NCBI GenBank assembly: GCA_027943245.1
Contig: JANDJZ010000172.1
Span: 1 to 36,348, forward strand
DNA: 36,348 nucleotides
From: Acanthamoeba sp. SK_2022b
Lineage: Eukaryota > Discosea > Longamoebia > Acanthamoebidae
Reading direction: 5' to 3'
The translations under genes were made by a program, and so were the position numbers. The notes beneath the pieces are model-generated. The model was not told where the DNA came from and ran no database searches. It saw only the letters and a program-made list of their open reading frames with translations. Of this stretch, positions 21,538 to 31,495 are shown one piece after another. Within the stretch, counting starts at the first letter, position 1, and every line of letters begins with the position of its first letter.

Positions 21538-22452
21538 ATGAGCGTGGAGCAGATGACGCAGCACCAGGCGGCCTCGCTGGACGCTCTGCACTCGCTGTGG
21601 CATACGTTGGACAATAGCCCCTTGCCGAAGGCGCTGAGCGAGCCGCTGCCATTCGAATTACCACCAGGGCACAACAGGGGAGGAGTGGATGACAGCGACA
21701 GCGAGGACGAGCCTGGTCAGTGGTATCGCGGCATGGAATGGCTCGAACAGCTACAGCAGGCACGAGCCATCCAGAGACATCTGACCAAGTACTCGCCACA
21801 GGGCGACATGCTGTTCCCTGAAGAGTACATCACCCGCCTGATCGAAAAGGAAGAGAGGGAATGGCGTGAATGGAATCAGCACACGTCTCGCGCTCATGCC
21901 GTTGGCTCGACGGCTGACGACGTCAACATCGTCGGCGAAGATGACGACGATCTCGACGAGTTGGCCAGCTACGAGCCACATAATTACGACTCTCGACCTT
22001 CATCATCATCTTCACCCCTTCGAGGTGGTGGCCACCACTCCTACGCGGCTGCGGTAGCCTCGGCTGCCAAGCACTCAGATTTGCCGCGCATCGAAGATGT
22101 GGGTGCCCTCACATCGTCGCACGCTAACCAGGACGTCATGTACGACGAGAGCGGTCAGGCCTTCGACGTCATGGAGAACGCCTACTACGACTCGTCCACC
22201 TATGCCTACCATCCCGAGGCCTCCCAGTTCGACCCACGCAGCGGCCTCATGACCACGCCCTCCTCCGTCGGAATGGTGTCGTCTTCCTCGTCGGCCACCT
22301 CCTCGTCGGTGCTGCCCGTGTTCGCGCCACCGGTGGGGTCGGTGCAGGCGGGCGTGCCTTCGCCTTCGTCTTCCCCCAACCTCAGCGCCTTCCAGAGCTA
22401 CGAGGGCTTTGGCGGACGGGGAGGCCACACCTACTCGACCGACAGGCAGTGA
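21538..22452 (+). CDS. Intronless hypothetical protein, 304 residues
   Basis: A single open frame from ATG 21538 to TGA 22452, unusual here in having no intron. The N-terminal third is folded-looking and helical: MTQHQAASLDALHSLWHTLD, GQWYRGMEWLEQLQQARAIQ, YITRLIEKEEREWREWNQ. An acidic stretch (DDSDSEDE, EDDDDLDELAS) and a low-complexity Ser/Pro/Tyr-rich C-terminal half follow, with no membrane segment or signal peptide. I recognise no family. The codon pattern strongly favours G or C at third positions, as in neighbouring genes, which supports real coding. It starts 330 nt from the divergent transposase-derived gene and converges on the F-box/calpain-domain gene ending at 22825. Confidence 0.75.
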   Translation: MSVEQMTQHQAASLDALHSLWHTLDNSPLPKALSEPLPFELPPGHNRGGVDDSDSEDEPGQWYRGMEWLEQLQQARAIQRHLTKYSPQGDMLFPEEYITRLIEKEEREWREWNQHTSRAHAVGSTADDVNIVGEDDDDLDELASYEPHNYDSRPSSSSSPLRGGGHHSYAAAVASAAKHSDLPRIEDVGALTSSHANQDVMYDESGQAFDVMENAYYDSSTYAYHPEASQFDPRSGLMTTPSSVGMVSSSSSATSSSVLPVFAPPVGSVQAGVPSPSSSPNLSAFQSYEGFGGRGGHTYSTDRQ

Positions 22453-22824
22453 GCGACCAGGCCACCCGGTCACCACAGACCCCCCCCCCCCTCCCCGGCG
22501 CAGGCGGATCGCATCTCTCTCCTTTCTTTCTCTCCCCCTCCAATGTGCTTGTAAAAAAAATGCTTCCCCCATCTGCCCTGCGGCCGTCGTGGTGCCTCTG
22601 CCTCCCCCCAATCCTCTCTTCTACTCAGCGTTTGTATTATTTCGCCTGCTACTTTTTGTGCAACACCACCTCTCCCCTCTTCATCTCTTCGCACTTGGCT
22701 TCTGAGGCGTTGTGGTGCGGGTTGTGTTTACTTGTTACATGAGATTTTTGATCAGAGGGATAGGATGGGTGTCCACGGTAGCTGCTGTGGTCATCGTGCT
22801 GGTTTGTCGGTTGTCTGCTTGCGG
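22453..22824. other. Convergent 3' intergenic stretch, no gene seen
   Basis: 372 nt between the stop of the plus gene and the stop of the minus gene. It is C/T-rich on the plus strand with a C run near 22483-22494 and an A8 run near 22553. It presumably holds both 3' untranslated regions. Open frames here are short and low in complexity; I see no supported gene. Confidence 0.6.
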
Positions 22825-24111
22825 TCAGTGGCGCGAGCCGAGAAGGCTGCTGGGAGGCTTGGGGCCCGTGTACTCGCGCAGCTGGAGGGGGACGTCGGCG
22901 AAGGCTGACAGCGCGAACTTGGTCTCCTCGCGAGCTTTGAAGGTGGTGGGAATGATCACCAGCTCCTCGGGCTGTTCCTCGTCAGAGTTCTTGGGCGTTT
23001 CCTTCGCACCGTTGATCTTGTCATCGATCTTCACATAGGCGTGCACTGCGGGGAGAGAAACCAAACACGCAAACCATCAGCCCCTTGTCGGCGTTGGCGT
23101 CCAACGCGCCGTGCGGGCGTACCTTTGTAGCAGTTCTTCCACTTCATGTCCAGTGCCACATTTCGCTTTAGGTCTGTCGCCATGCATTCATTTTCATGTC
23201 TCAGCACACGCCAGTCCGTTGGTGGTATTGTGGGGGAGGGGGGCGACGAAAGAACGAAGAACGAGAACGACGGCGAAAAGAAACAATTGACGGGAGCAGA
23301 TAACCTTTGGTGTAGACGTAGAACCCGATGTGGCAGGGGTAGGGCAGGATCTGGCCCGGGATGAGATCAATCGCCTGCTTCTTCTGCTGCAGCAGGATAC
23401 AGATGGTGGTGGTCGTCCTGGGTCGCCTGGTGAAGGAGAGGGTGTAGAACACGTTGTTCCTGAAGGTCATCTCGTTGATGCAACCCCCCGCTGTCGCTCC
23501 CTTCCACTCGCCCTGCAGGTCCCCCGAACCGCCCAGCGACACAGTCGATGGTGAGAGCTCTCGCGGGAAGTGAGCAGGAGGGAGGGAGGGAGGGGGGAGT
23601 GGGCGCCAAACCTTGATCGAGACGGAATGGCGCCAGGGATAGAGGGGGTAGATATCGGCGTCCAACGAGGGCTTCATGAAGAGAATCGCGTGTATGCGCG
23701 CGGCCGTGGTCGAAGGCTCGTAGGTCATCAAGCTGTAGCGCTCCTTGGGCTTCAGGCCTGTGCGGAGACACCTGCCGTGTCAACAGGATCATCCCTGCGG
23801 TCCCACTACTTGGATTGGTGGGGGGCGTACGGAGTTTCACAGGCTCGGGCCCGCCGCCGTAGTTGCGGATGGTAGAGTGGTACGAGGGCTCCTTGTGCAC
23901 GCCCTCTGCTCCCCCCCCCCGAAGAAGAAGCCGAACAGTGAGTGGACGAGAGTGGCGAATAGAGAAGAGAGGAGTGCGAGCGGTACCGGTGGTGGAGGTG
24001 ACGAGGAAAGGGATCATCTGCGGGGAGGGCAGATCTTCGCGCGAGGCGTAGAGGAGAACGTAGACCGATATCTCCTGGCTCTCGTGCGACACCAGCCCAA
24101 ACTGGGCCGCA

Positions 24112-24143
<32 letters not shown>

Positions 24144-27100
24144 AGCGCATAGAAGGAGGAGTAGCAGCCCATCAACCACAAGATTGCAGCGCGCACACAC
24201 AAAAAAATAGACACAACACATGGAGAGGAGAGTGCGCACCAGAAGCTTGCCGCGTTGGGAGCAGACGCGGAACTTGTAGGGACAGTAGAAGGAGGACGAG
24301 GAGAAGGGCGCCGGGAAGGTGCGAAGGGTGACGCAGGCCGACGAGGAGAGGGACGTGGAGAGCGGCGTGTGCGGAGCCGACAGCGTGGTGGCGGAGCTGA
24401 GGTCGGACGACGACGAGATCGATTCGCGCGAGGAGGCGAGGCTCGAGCAGGAGCGCTCGGCCGACAGCTTGGCCACCACCGGGTCGCTAACCACCGAGGT
24501 GAGCTGATCGGCGTTGTGCGTGCGGTAGTTGCCGTGGCTGTCGACCAGGACGTGCAGCGACTTGCGCTGCTTGAGCGGGGGCAGGTCCGAGGCGGCGGCC
24601 GACCGGCCCTTGATGCTGTTCTTGCCCCAGATCACGCGGTTCGTGTGCTTGAGCAGCACGCGCTGGATGAGGGCGTCGGTCATGACCTCGCGGTACCGGT
24701 TCTTCCACCGCGCGGGGTCGTTCTTGGTGGTGCGGTGGTGCAGGCAGTAGCGCACCACGCTCTCGCTCCGCTGCCCGCTGGCGATCAGGCCCGAGTCCTT
24801 GCTGCGCTCCTTGCTCCGCCGCTTCTGTCGGCTGCCGATCTCCGTGCCGCCGCCCTCGCGGTCCGCGCTCTTCCGCCTCTTTCGCTTCTCGCGCGATCGC
24901 TCGCCCTCGAGCACTCGGCTCTTCCTCTCTCGGCTTCCGCTGCTGCTGCTGCTGCCGATGGCGACGCTGGTGGACAACGCCGACCGGTCTCGGTCATCGC
25001 TGCCGTTGGCCCCTTCGGCCGAATCCACGCGCCCCACACAGATGTCGACGTCGATGATATCTTCATACTCGGTGTAGTCAGTGTCGGACTCGTCGGAATC
25101 GCCAGCATCGCTGTCGAGAAGAGCCGCCTGCTCCTTCTTCCGCTTCTTTCGTTCTTTACCGCCGCTTTCGTTCTCGCCACTGGACCTGTGCTTCTTGCCC
25201 TTGGCGCTCTTGGAGCGGGCGCGCTTGCTCACCACCGCGCGCTTACCGCGGACCGATCGGTAGGCCTTCTTGCCGCGCGGCAGGACGTGGTTGTAGAGCT
25301 TGGTCCACTGATGGTTCTCGCGCACAGCCGTGACCTTGAAGTCGCTCTCGAACTTGCATCGCCACAGCATATCGCTCGATGACAGATAGGAAAATCGCCA
25401 GCACACCAACGCCGCGTTTCCTACCGCGCGCGCACGAGCAAGGTAAGCCACTCGCCCTACGCAGAGCGCACACCACGCACGCAAACACTCATACCGAGAC
25501 TCTGGGTGTCGAGGTGGCGGAAGATCTCCAGCGCGAGATCGTCGCGGAGGGTGTCCCAGGTGCTGCCCGCTTTGGGCTTGGCCGTGCCGCCCTTCTCCTG
25601 ATGCAGCACCACGGGCATGGCAATGGTGGAGGAGGAGACGGGCTTAACCTGCGCCTCCTTGTCCTTGGCGCTGCTCTCCCCGATCTGGATCGAGTAGTAG
25701 CGCCGGCTGCGTGGCTTCTCGCCAGCGATGACCGCCTCGAAGCCCGGGGACTGCTGCTTCGACGCGTCGCCCTGTTCCGCTTCCTTCTTGTGCTTCTTGG
25801 TCTTCTTCTTGGCCTTTTCCTTGTCGTGCTTCTCTTTCAGCTTCTTGGCCTTCTTCTCCTTCTTGTCTTCGCTCTTGGCCTTGGCCTTGGCGCCGTCCTT
25901 CTCCTTTCGTTCCTTCTTGTGGCTGTTGTCCTTCTCCCACTCCTCCACTCCGTCTTCCTCGTCCTTCCGCCGCTCCTTCTTCTTCAGCCCCGCGCACGCC
26001 ACGGCGTTCATCACGCCGGCCTTCCCCAAACTCTGATCGCCGACCGCCGCAGATTCGCCTTCGTTTTCGTTCTTTGGCTTGGCGCTCCTGGCAGATTCTT
26101 CCCTCTCCTTGAGCTCCTGCGTCTTGGACTTCTTGAAGGACACGCGCTTCTTCTGCTGGCCCGAATCGTCGCTCCCCAGCAGCGACTTTCGCTCTGGACT
26201 GCCCACCTTCAGTTTCCTCTCCTCCTCCTGCGCACACACGCAATAGAAAGGAAAGCAATCACAACACGTTAGAATACTGATCAGCCCACCGCACACTCGT
26301 TGCCGCGAGGCAGACGAGGCAGACGAGGCAGACCGACCTTGCTCTTCTTCTTGTTGGCGAGCGGCGAAGAGGGCGGAGTTGGAAATTTGAGGCCAGTGGA
26401 CTCGAACAGGCTGTGAAACCTGCGCGCGCGTGTCAGCCGGCGTATGGAAGGTGGCACCACCACCGGCGACAAAGACTGCGTGGGAGAAGGCCGCACCTTC
26501 GGTGGCCCTTCTTCTTCTTTTCGGGGTTGCCTTCGCTGCCGTCGTTGAGCCGGAGCGATCCCGATCCTCGACTTCCAAGGAGCGGCGAGATACGGCCCGT
26601 GTAGCTATCGCCCAGGTTGTCCCTGTGGTTGCGCACATCACATCCAAACGATGCGTGTCAGCGAACGACGCCTTTGGCCCGGAGCGGTGGAGAACGCACA
26701 GGGCGAAGCTTTTGCGGAGGTCGGATGACATCTGGGTCTTCTTTACTTCGAGGTCCTTCAGGATCCACTCCAGCTCCTTCTCCTTGAGGTGCGGCGAGGC
26801 CACCACGACTTCGATGATCGGCGCTGGGGGAGGCGGCGGCGGAAACGGGCCTGGGGTCATCGCCAACAGGTCAGTAAATTGAAGGGTCAGCAAAAAGCGC
26901 AGCAGAGCCCACGTGGGCCAACGGGCGGGGTGGCTGACCTTTGGCCCACTTCTTGCGGAGGGCTTCGACGGGGGGCAGTTCGCTGTCGTAGTCGTTACCG
27001 TGAGACGATCGCGTCTTGCTCTTCGTCACCAGCTTGCGCGTGAGCTCCTGCTCCGATGACGCCGAGAGCGGATTGGTCTTTCGCTTGTGCCGCCTGTCGG

Positions 27101-28800
27101 TCGGCTCTTCAGTGATACCCTCGAAATCCTCGCTCACGCGCTGGCCGTGGTCACAGCTGCTGTGCCGTCGGCGCACGCGCGTCCCGTCTCTCTTGTTGCG
27201 ACGTCTGGTGCTCGAACCGTTCTCGGAATCGCTACCGGGCTCGGTGGTGTCGCAGTCGTACTCGTCCCGATGGCTGTCCTGGTTCGACCGGTGCAGGCGC
27301 CTGCCACTCACGGGGGGCTTGAGCAGGCCGTCGTCACCGGCCCAGTCGTTTCCGCTTCCATCATCGTCATCGTCGTCATCGTCGTCGTTGCTCTCCTGTC
27401 CGGTGATGGTTTCGCTCTCGGTGTTGGTGTCGGCGCGCTGCCGGCGGCGGAGCCACAACGAGTCATCGTCCTCGCTGGTCTCGGTGACAGGCGGCTTCAC
27501 CAGGGTGTCGATCATGAGCTCCCACGACGTGCGCATCTCCTTCTCGTTGCGCCGCTTCTCCTCGGCCTCAGGCGTCGCTCGCGCCCCGCGCCGCAACAGC
27601 GACCGCTTAGGGGCGCTGTTGAATGGCCGCAAAAACTCGGGCGTCAACTCCCTGGATGCGCGTGCGCGTGCGCCACAATCAAGTGCGTCAGTTCAGGCCC
27701 TGCCACGCGTGTAAGTAGCCATTGTGCGCAGAGCGTGGACCGCGGCAGAGGTGGAGGTGCCTGGGACTGAAGCGCGGATTGGCCTTGGGCTGGGGCGAGG
27801 AGGAGTGAAAATCGGGCTCCTCGACCTGTTCGTCGACCTCGGCCTCGGTCTCCTCCTCGTCGTCTTCATCGGCCAGCACAACGTCGAGCTCGCCCTCCAG
27901 TTGCCCGTCACCGCTCAGCAGTCGCTGCACCTCGGGACTGAGTCGCATGATTCGCGCGGCGGTGAAGGAGGATTGGTTGGTGAGGTCGCGGGTCGTCTGC
28001 CCCGCCGATTCGGCCTCGCTCGCATTCGAACTCGAGAGCGAGGAGGTCGAGGCCGACGAAGATGAGGTCGACAAAGAGTTCTTGGACGAAGAGGAGGAGG
28101 AGGAGGAGGAGGAAGTAGAAGTGGAAGTGGAAGTGGAAGAGGAGGAAGGGAGGAAGGTGCTGGTGGTGTGGTGGGAGGCGGAGGATCGGAGCGCCTCGGC
28201 GTAGGAGTCCGAGCTGGCCCTCGTCATGGTATGGCCCGCGCGTGGAGGGGCGAGGCCGCCGCCCTGCCCTGCGTGCCGTGGCGAGAGGCTATCGCGGGGG
28301 GCGGAGTGCAGCTCAGCCATGCCGGCGCCCAGCCCTTCCATGAGGAGGCGCCGCATCGTGACCCTCTTTTCCTCCTCGCTCTCCTCGGCGTCATCTTCGG
28401 AAATGGGCAGTTCGTGGCTGTCGAACGAGTGCTGACAATTGCAACAGACCGTTCTACGCCAGGGATTGGGGCGGTACTTCTTGCAGCCGCACCCGCCCTT
28501 GGAACAGGGGCCCGCGCCCCCGCCGTCCTCGAGGTCCTTGGCCACGCAGGGCAGCAGGGGGGTCGAAGATGAGCGCATGGGCCCCCATAAGGTGGTGAGA
28601 TTGAGGCTGCCGCGATAGGAAATGCTGGATGAAGATGATGCCGTTGATGTGGAGGAAGAGGTGGAAGCAATGTTGGCGAGATTGCGCGGGGTAGCAGCGG
28701 GGGAGGAGGTCGAAGAGCCCAGAGAAACGGTCGGGTGCGAGGACGATCGTACGCGAGTAATCTCAACTGGTGGGGAGGTAGCGTGGATTATGGAGGTCAT
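22825..28800 (-). CDS. F-box protein with Cys/His zinc motif and calpain domain III-like C-terminus
   Basis: The first in-frame ATG is at 28800 (MTSIIHATSPPVEI); stop at 22825; about 1,640 residues in some 13 exons. Near residue 120 a compact zinc-like motif reads CSKGGCGCKKYRPNPW then CCNCQHSFDSHE (C-x4-C-x-C, C-x2-C, H...H). Long Ser-, Asp- and Lys-rich disordered regions follow. An F-box lies near residues 945-990, split by an intron at 25378-25500: LRDDLALEIFRHLDTQSL joins NAALVCWRFSYLSSSDMLWR. The C-terminal 300 residues look like C2-like calpain domain III: QEISVYVLLYASRED, RYSLMTYEPSTTAARIHAIL, then GEWKGATAGGCINEMTFRN, YTLSFTRRPRTTTTICILLQ and REETKFALSAFADVPLQL. No protease domain is present, so I infer a ligand- or membrane-binding role coupled to an SCF ligase. 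Confidence 0.83.
24118..24143. repeat. (GA)n microsatellite serving as intron polypyrimidine tract
   Basis: On the coding (minus) strand this is a CT repeat running straight into the acceptor CTCATAG before GATGCGGCC of the F-box/calpain-domain gene. It therefore forms that intron's polypyrimidine tract. Confidence 0.75.
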
Positions 28801-28873
28801 GCTGGAGGTATACAGATCTTGGAGGTGGATGAAGGTAGCGGGGCTGGTGGAGGGAGAGCCCGCCGGGGGGTAG

Positions 28874-28879
28874 TTTATA
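28874..28879 (-). promoter_or_regulatory. TATA box candidate for the F-box/calpain-domain gene
   Basis: TATAAA on the minus strand, 74 nt upstream of the ATG at 28800, in the context GAATATAAACTACC. The spacing allows a start site some 30 nt downstream and a short leader. A single match to a 6-mer is modest evidence. Confidence 0.45.
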
Positions 28880-29144
28880 TTCAAGGCTGCGAGTTGCGCA
28901 GATGAGGACCCAAGCTCCGACGAAGATGAAAGAAAGTAGCAGAGATTTACAAGAAGAAGATGCAAAGACACATGAGTTTTTAAGCACTTGAAGAGGGGCC
29001 CAGAGGATGTGAATCAATCTCGGGTGGCAAATGCAGAAGAAGAGCAGCGAGGCAAACTCGGCTCTGTAATTAATTAGCCCTGGTTACGGAGTTTGGAACG
29101 AAATGTGTGGCATGGCGGCCTGACCGGGCGCACCATAGCCCAGA

Positions 29145-29156
29145 AACCTGCAGGTT
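29145..29156. promoter_or_regulatory. 12-bp perfect palindrome AACCTGCAGGTT
   Basis: A self-complementary site in the divergent promoter region, 58 nt from a second, longer palindrome. It could bind a dimeric regulator. No known factor is assigned. Confidence 0.3.
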
Positions 29157-29213
29157 GTAAACATTGAGCTCGGCCACGAACGCAAAAATAATGCTGCAGC
29201 GTGCAACACAAGC

Positions 29214-29229
29214 CACCACTCGAGTGGTG
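29214..29229. promoter_or_regulatory. 16-bp perfect palindrome CACCACTCGAGTGGTG
   Basis: A perfect 8+8 inverted repeat, about 150 nt upstream of the carrier start codon. A dimeric transcription factor site is plausible; the regulator is unknown. Confidence 0.4.
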
Positions 29230-29377
29230 CTGTCTCGCTCTCCTTATCCTTCCCAGGATCTATGTGTGGGAATCCCAGGCCTGCAGCGAGTGCTGCGCCC
29301 CGGGAAGGTTGTTACGCGCTTGAGAAACGAGAACGGAAAAACGGGCTGAAAATAAACATTTCATATTTTCGAGGAAG

Positions 29378-31246
29378 ATGGAGAGCACAGCGGTAGGGGA
29401 GACCGTGCTGAAGGCGCCGTCGGAGACCTTCCTCTCTCATCTTCTGTGTGGCGCTGGCGCTGGTACGCCCGTTCCTTTTTTATGCGTTTTGCACAGTTTT
29501 TATGACTCATCGTCAATGCATTCAGGGCTCATCTCCGACGCGATCGTGCATCCCATCGACACCTGTCGCACGCGCTTGCAAGTGCAGGTGCGCTCTCTCC
29601 CCTTGTTTCGCTCACTCCGCCAAGGTAAGCTGCTCGCTAACGCAGAGCACGGACGCTCATGGCACTGCCAGCGTGGCGTGGGCTCAGCGCTGTACTACAA
29701 GAATACGGCAGACGCCTTCACCAAAATCGTGCGGCAGGAGGGCACCAAAGCGCTCTATAAGGGCTTCACGATCGTGGCCAGGTGGACAGCATACCCGCTT
29801 TTGACGCACTCCGCCTCCTCTCGCGCGCGCGCTCTCTCTCTCTCTCTCTCGCGTGGTGGCCATCTTCCGCGCGGGACTCTCTCCATCTCTCTCTCTCTCT
29901 CTGCATTTCGAACAGATGCACTCACTGTGATTCTATCGGGCAGCTTCACCGTGCCAGCTCACGCGCTCTACTTCTGGGGCTATGAGACCGCCAAGCGCAC
30001 ACTGCGGTAATGGCCTCTCTCTCTCTCTCTCTCTGGAAATTTATTGTCCGCTGATCGTGTCACCTACCCTCTCTCGCTGCGCGCGCTCTCTCCCTTACCT
30101 TCCGCTGTGTTGCTGCGCCCTAAGGCCGTCTGTTCCGCTGGAGGAGAAGGGAGCGTTGGTGCACTTCGTGTCGGGCATGTTCGCAGACCTCATGGGTTCT
30201 TTCATTTGGGTGCCGCAGGTGCGCGTTATCTCTCCCTCCTCGCACCGTGCTGTTGCTGCATGTCTCGCCAGTGCTCACTCCCCCCCCTCTCTTCCACCTC
30301 TGTCGCCTTGCGCAGGACGTCGTGAAGCAGAGGCTGCAGGTCCAAAAGACCAACCTCGCATCGGCGGCAGCCGACGCAATCAAGTACAAGGGTAGTCTTC
30401 ACTGCATCAAGACTATCATCAAGGAAGAGGGATTTCTGGCCCTCTGGACGGTCCGTGCCCTCCGCAACGCAACGCAACGCAACGCAACGCAACGCAACGC
30501 AACGCAACGCAACGCAACGCAACGCAACGCAACGCAACGCAACGCAACGCAACGGGCTCTAAGTGTGGCGATGCGCATTGGGGGACATGCAGGGATTTCT
30601 TCCGGCGTTGGCGGTGTACTGCCCGTTTGTGGGAATCTACTTCATGACGTACGAGCAGGCGAAGCGAATCTTTCAGAAGACGCGAGGCTATGCGTCCGTG
30701 GACGAGCTCCCGCTGCCCTACCAGCTGGGTACGCAGGAGAACGGCTCACTCGGCTCCCACCAGAGTTAATGGAGTGATTCATCGGTGGTGGAGCTCACAT
30801 TGGCCTGACGAGCAACTGGATTTCTGTCGTCCATCGCGCAGTGGGCGCGGCGTCGGCGGGAGCGATAGCCGCGGCGATAACCTCTCCGTTGGACATCATC
30901 AAGACCAGGATACAGGTGAGCGACACCTCAGCCGCTAGTTGTGAATGGGCAGCTGATAACCGGTGCCCCCGTGCTGTGGGCGTTGTGCGTGCAGGTGGGC
31001 TCCGACTACAAAGGCGCTTTGGATGCGGCTCGAAGGATTTGGACTGAGGAGGGTCCCAGGGCGTTCACCAAGGTACACGGAACGCCAGCCACGAGATGTG
31101 GATGGTGAACTGAGCCCATCATTGCCCTCTCCCTCAAACCAACCCGTTTTCTTACCAACGCAGGGAATGGGTGCGAGAATCATGTGGATATCTCCCGCCA
31201 CTGCCATCACGATGGCTGCCTGTACGTTGCTCATCTATCCTAGTGC

Positions 31247-31329
<83 letters not shown>

Positions 31330-31408
31330 CCTAGTCTGACGGCGCGTCGTTGTCTGTGATCGTTGTGACCAAACAGATGAGCAGCTTAAACATGTTGTGC
31401 CGTTCTGA
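29378..31408 (+). CDS. Mitochondrial carrier (SLC25) family protein, 308 residues
   Basis: Eleven exons join in phase: 29378-29462, 29526-29587, 29672-29781, 29944-30006, 30125-30218, 30316-30450, 30593-30728, 30842-30915, 30995-31072, 31164-31221 and 31377-31408 (stop TGA). The total of 927 nt gives 308 residues, the normal length for the family. The three tandem repeats each show the carrier signature: HPIDTCRTRLQ, PQDVVKQRLQ and SPLDIIKTRIQ. The matching second-half motifs are IVRQEGTKALYKG, IIKEEGFLALW and IWTEEGPRAFTKG. Small-residue helix motifs such as FTVPAHALYFWGYETAK complete the fold. Such proteins exchange metabolites across the mitochondrial inner membrane; the substrate is not clear from the sequence. 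Introns 6 and 10 contain large tandem repeats. Exon 4 is placed at 29944 because the nearer acceptor at about 29918 breaks the frame. Confidence 0.95.
29832..29902. repeat. Two (TC)n tracts in intron 3 of the carrier gene
   Basis: CT-repeat tracts at 29832-29850 and 29886-29902 lie within the intron 29782-29943. The second is a plausible polypyrimidine tract, although the chosen acceptor is about 40 nt further on. Confidence 0.7.
30466..30554 (+). repeat. Pentanucleotide tandem repeat (AACGC)17
   Basis: Seventeen perfect AACGC copies (30466-30550) plus a partial AACG, in intron 6 (30451-30592) of the carrier gene. The unit is not a multiple of three, so the tract is open on both strands as a five-residue repeat; those frames are artefacts. 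The repeat fills over half the intron and leaves about 40 nt before the acceptor. Confidence 0.95.
31249..31328 (+). repeat. Dinucleotide repeat (TG)40
   Basis: An 80-nt uninterrupted TG tract in the last intron (31222-31376) of the carrier gene, 27 nt after its donor. Long TG/CA tracts can adopt Z-form DNA or bind splicing factors; no effect can be read from sequence. Confidence 0.97.
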
Positions 31409-31495
31409 GCAAAAACGTTGAGCTTGTCTTATTTTGTTCCCTGGCGAAGCCAAGGGTGGCGCCCGTGTCCGTGTATATCTCCTCAGAGAGGCGTG

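Larger units (their letters stand above)
28801..29377. promoter_or_regulatory. Divergent promoter region (F-box gene / mitochondrial carrier)
   Basis: 577 nt between two divergent start codons. It holds a TATAAA on the minus strand, two perfect palindromes (29145-29156 and 29214-29229) and an AT-rich patch before the carrier start (29350-29372). I see no supported gene in it; a short open frame from the ATG near 29191 ends before 29350. Confidence 0.55.

Noticed and set aside
24255..25382. Long plus-strand open frame (375 codons) antisense to the F-box/calpain-domain gene
   Set aside because: It mirrors a GC-rich minus-strand exon with real F-box and linker sequence; its Ala/Leu/Gly/Arg-rich translation is typical of the reverse of GC-biased coding DNA.
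25379..26272. Plus-strand open frame of 297 codons rich in Leu and Val
   Set aside because: Antisense to Lys/Glu-rich exons of the minus gene: reversed Lys and Glu codons give Leu/Phe/Val runs, so the apparent membrane-like character is an artefact.
28801..28971. N-terminal extension of the F-box/calpain-domain protein with a hydrophobic start resembling a signal peptide
   Set aside because: It has no ATG in frame (only GTG) and overlaps the TATAAA candidate, so it is probably promoter and leader.
29164..29349. Short frame in the divergent promoter with an Arg-rich, presequence-like start
   Set aside because: Only about 50 codons from its ATG, no family match, and it lies wholly in the likely leader of the carrier gene; at most an upstream open frame.
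30226..30552. Minus-strand frame with a repeated five-residue unit (RCVAL type)
   Set aside because: Product of the intronic (AACGC)17 repeat; a 5-nt unit stays open in all frames.
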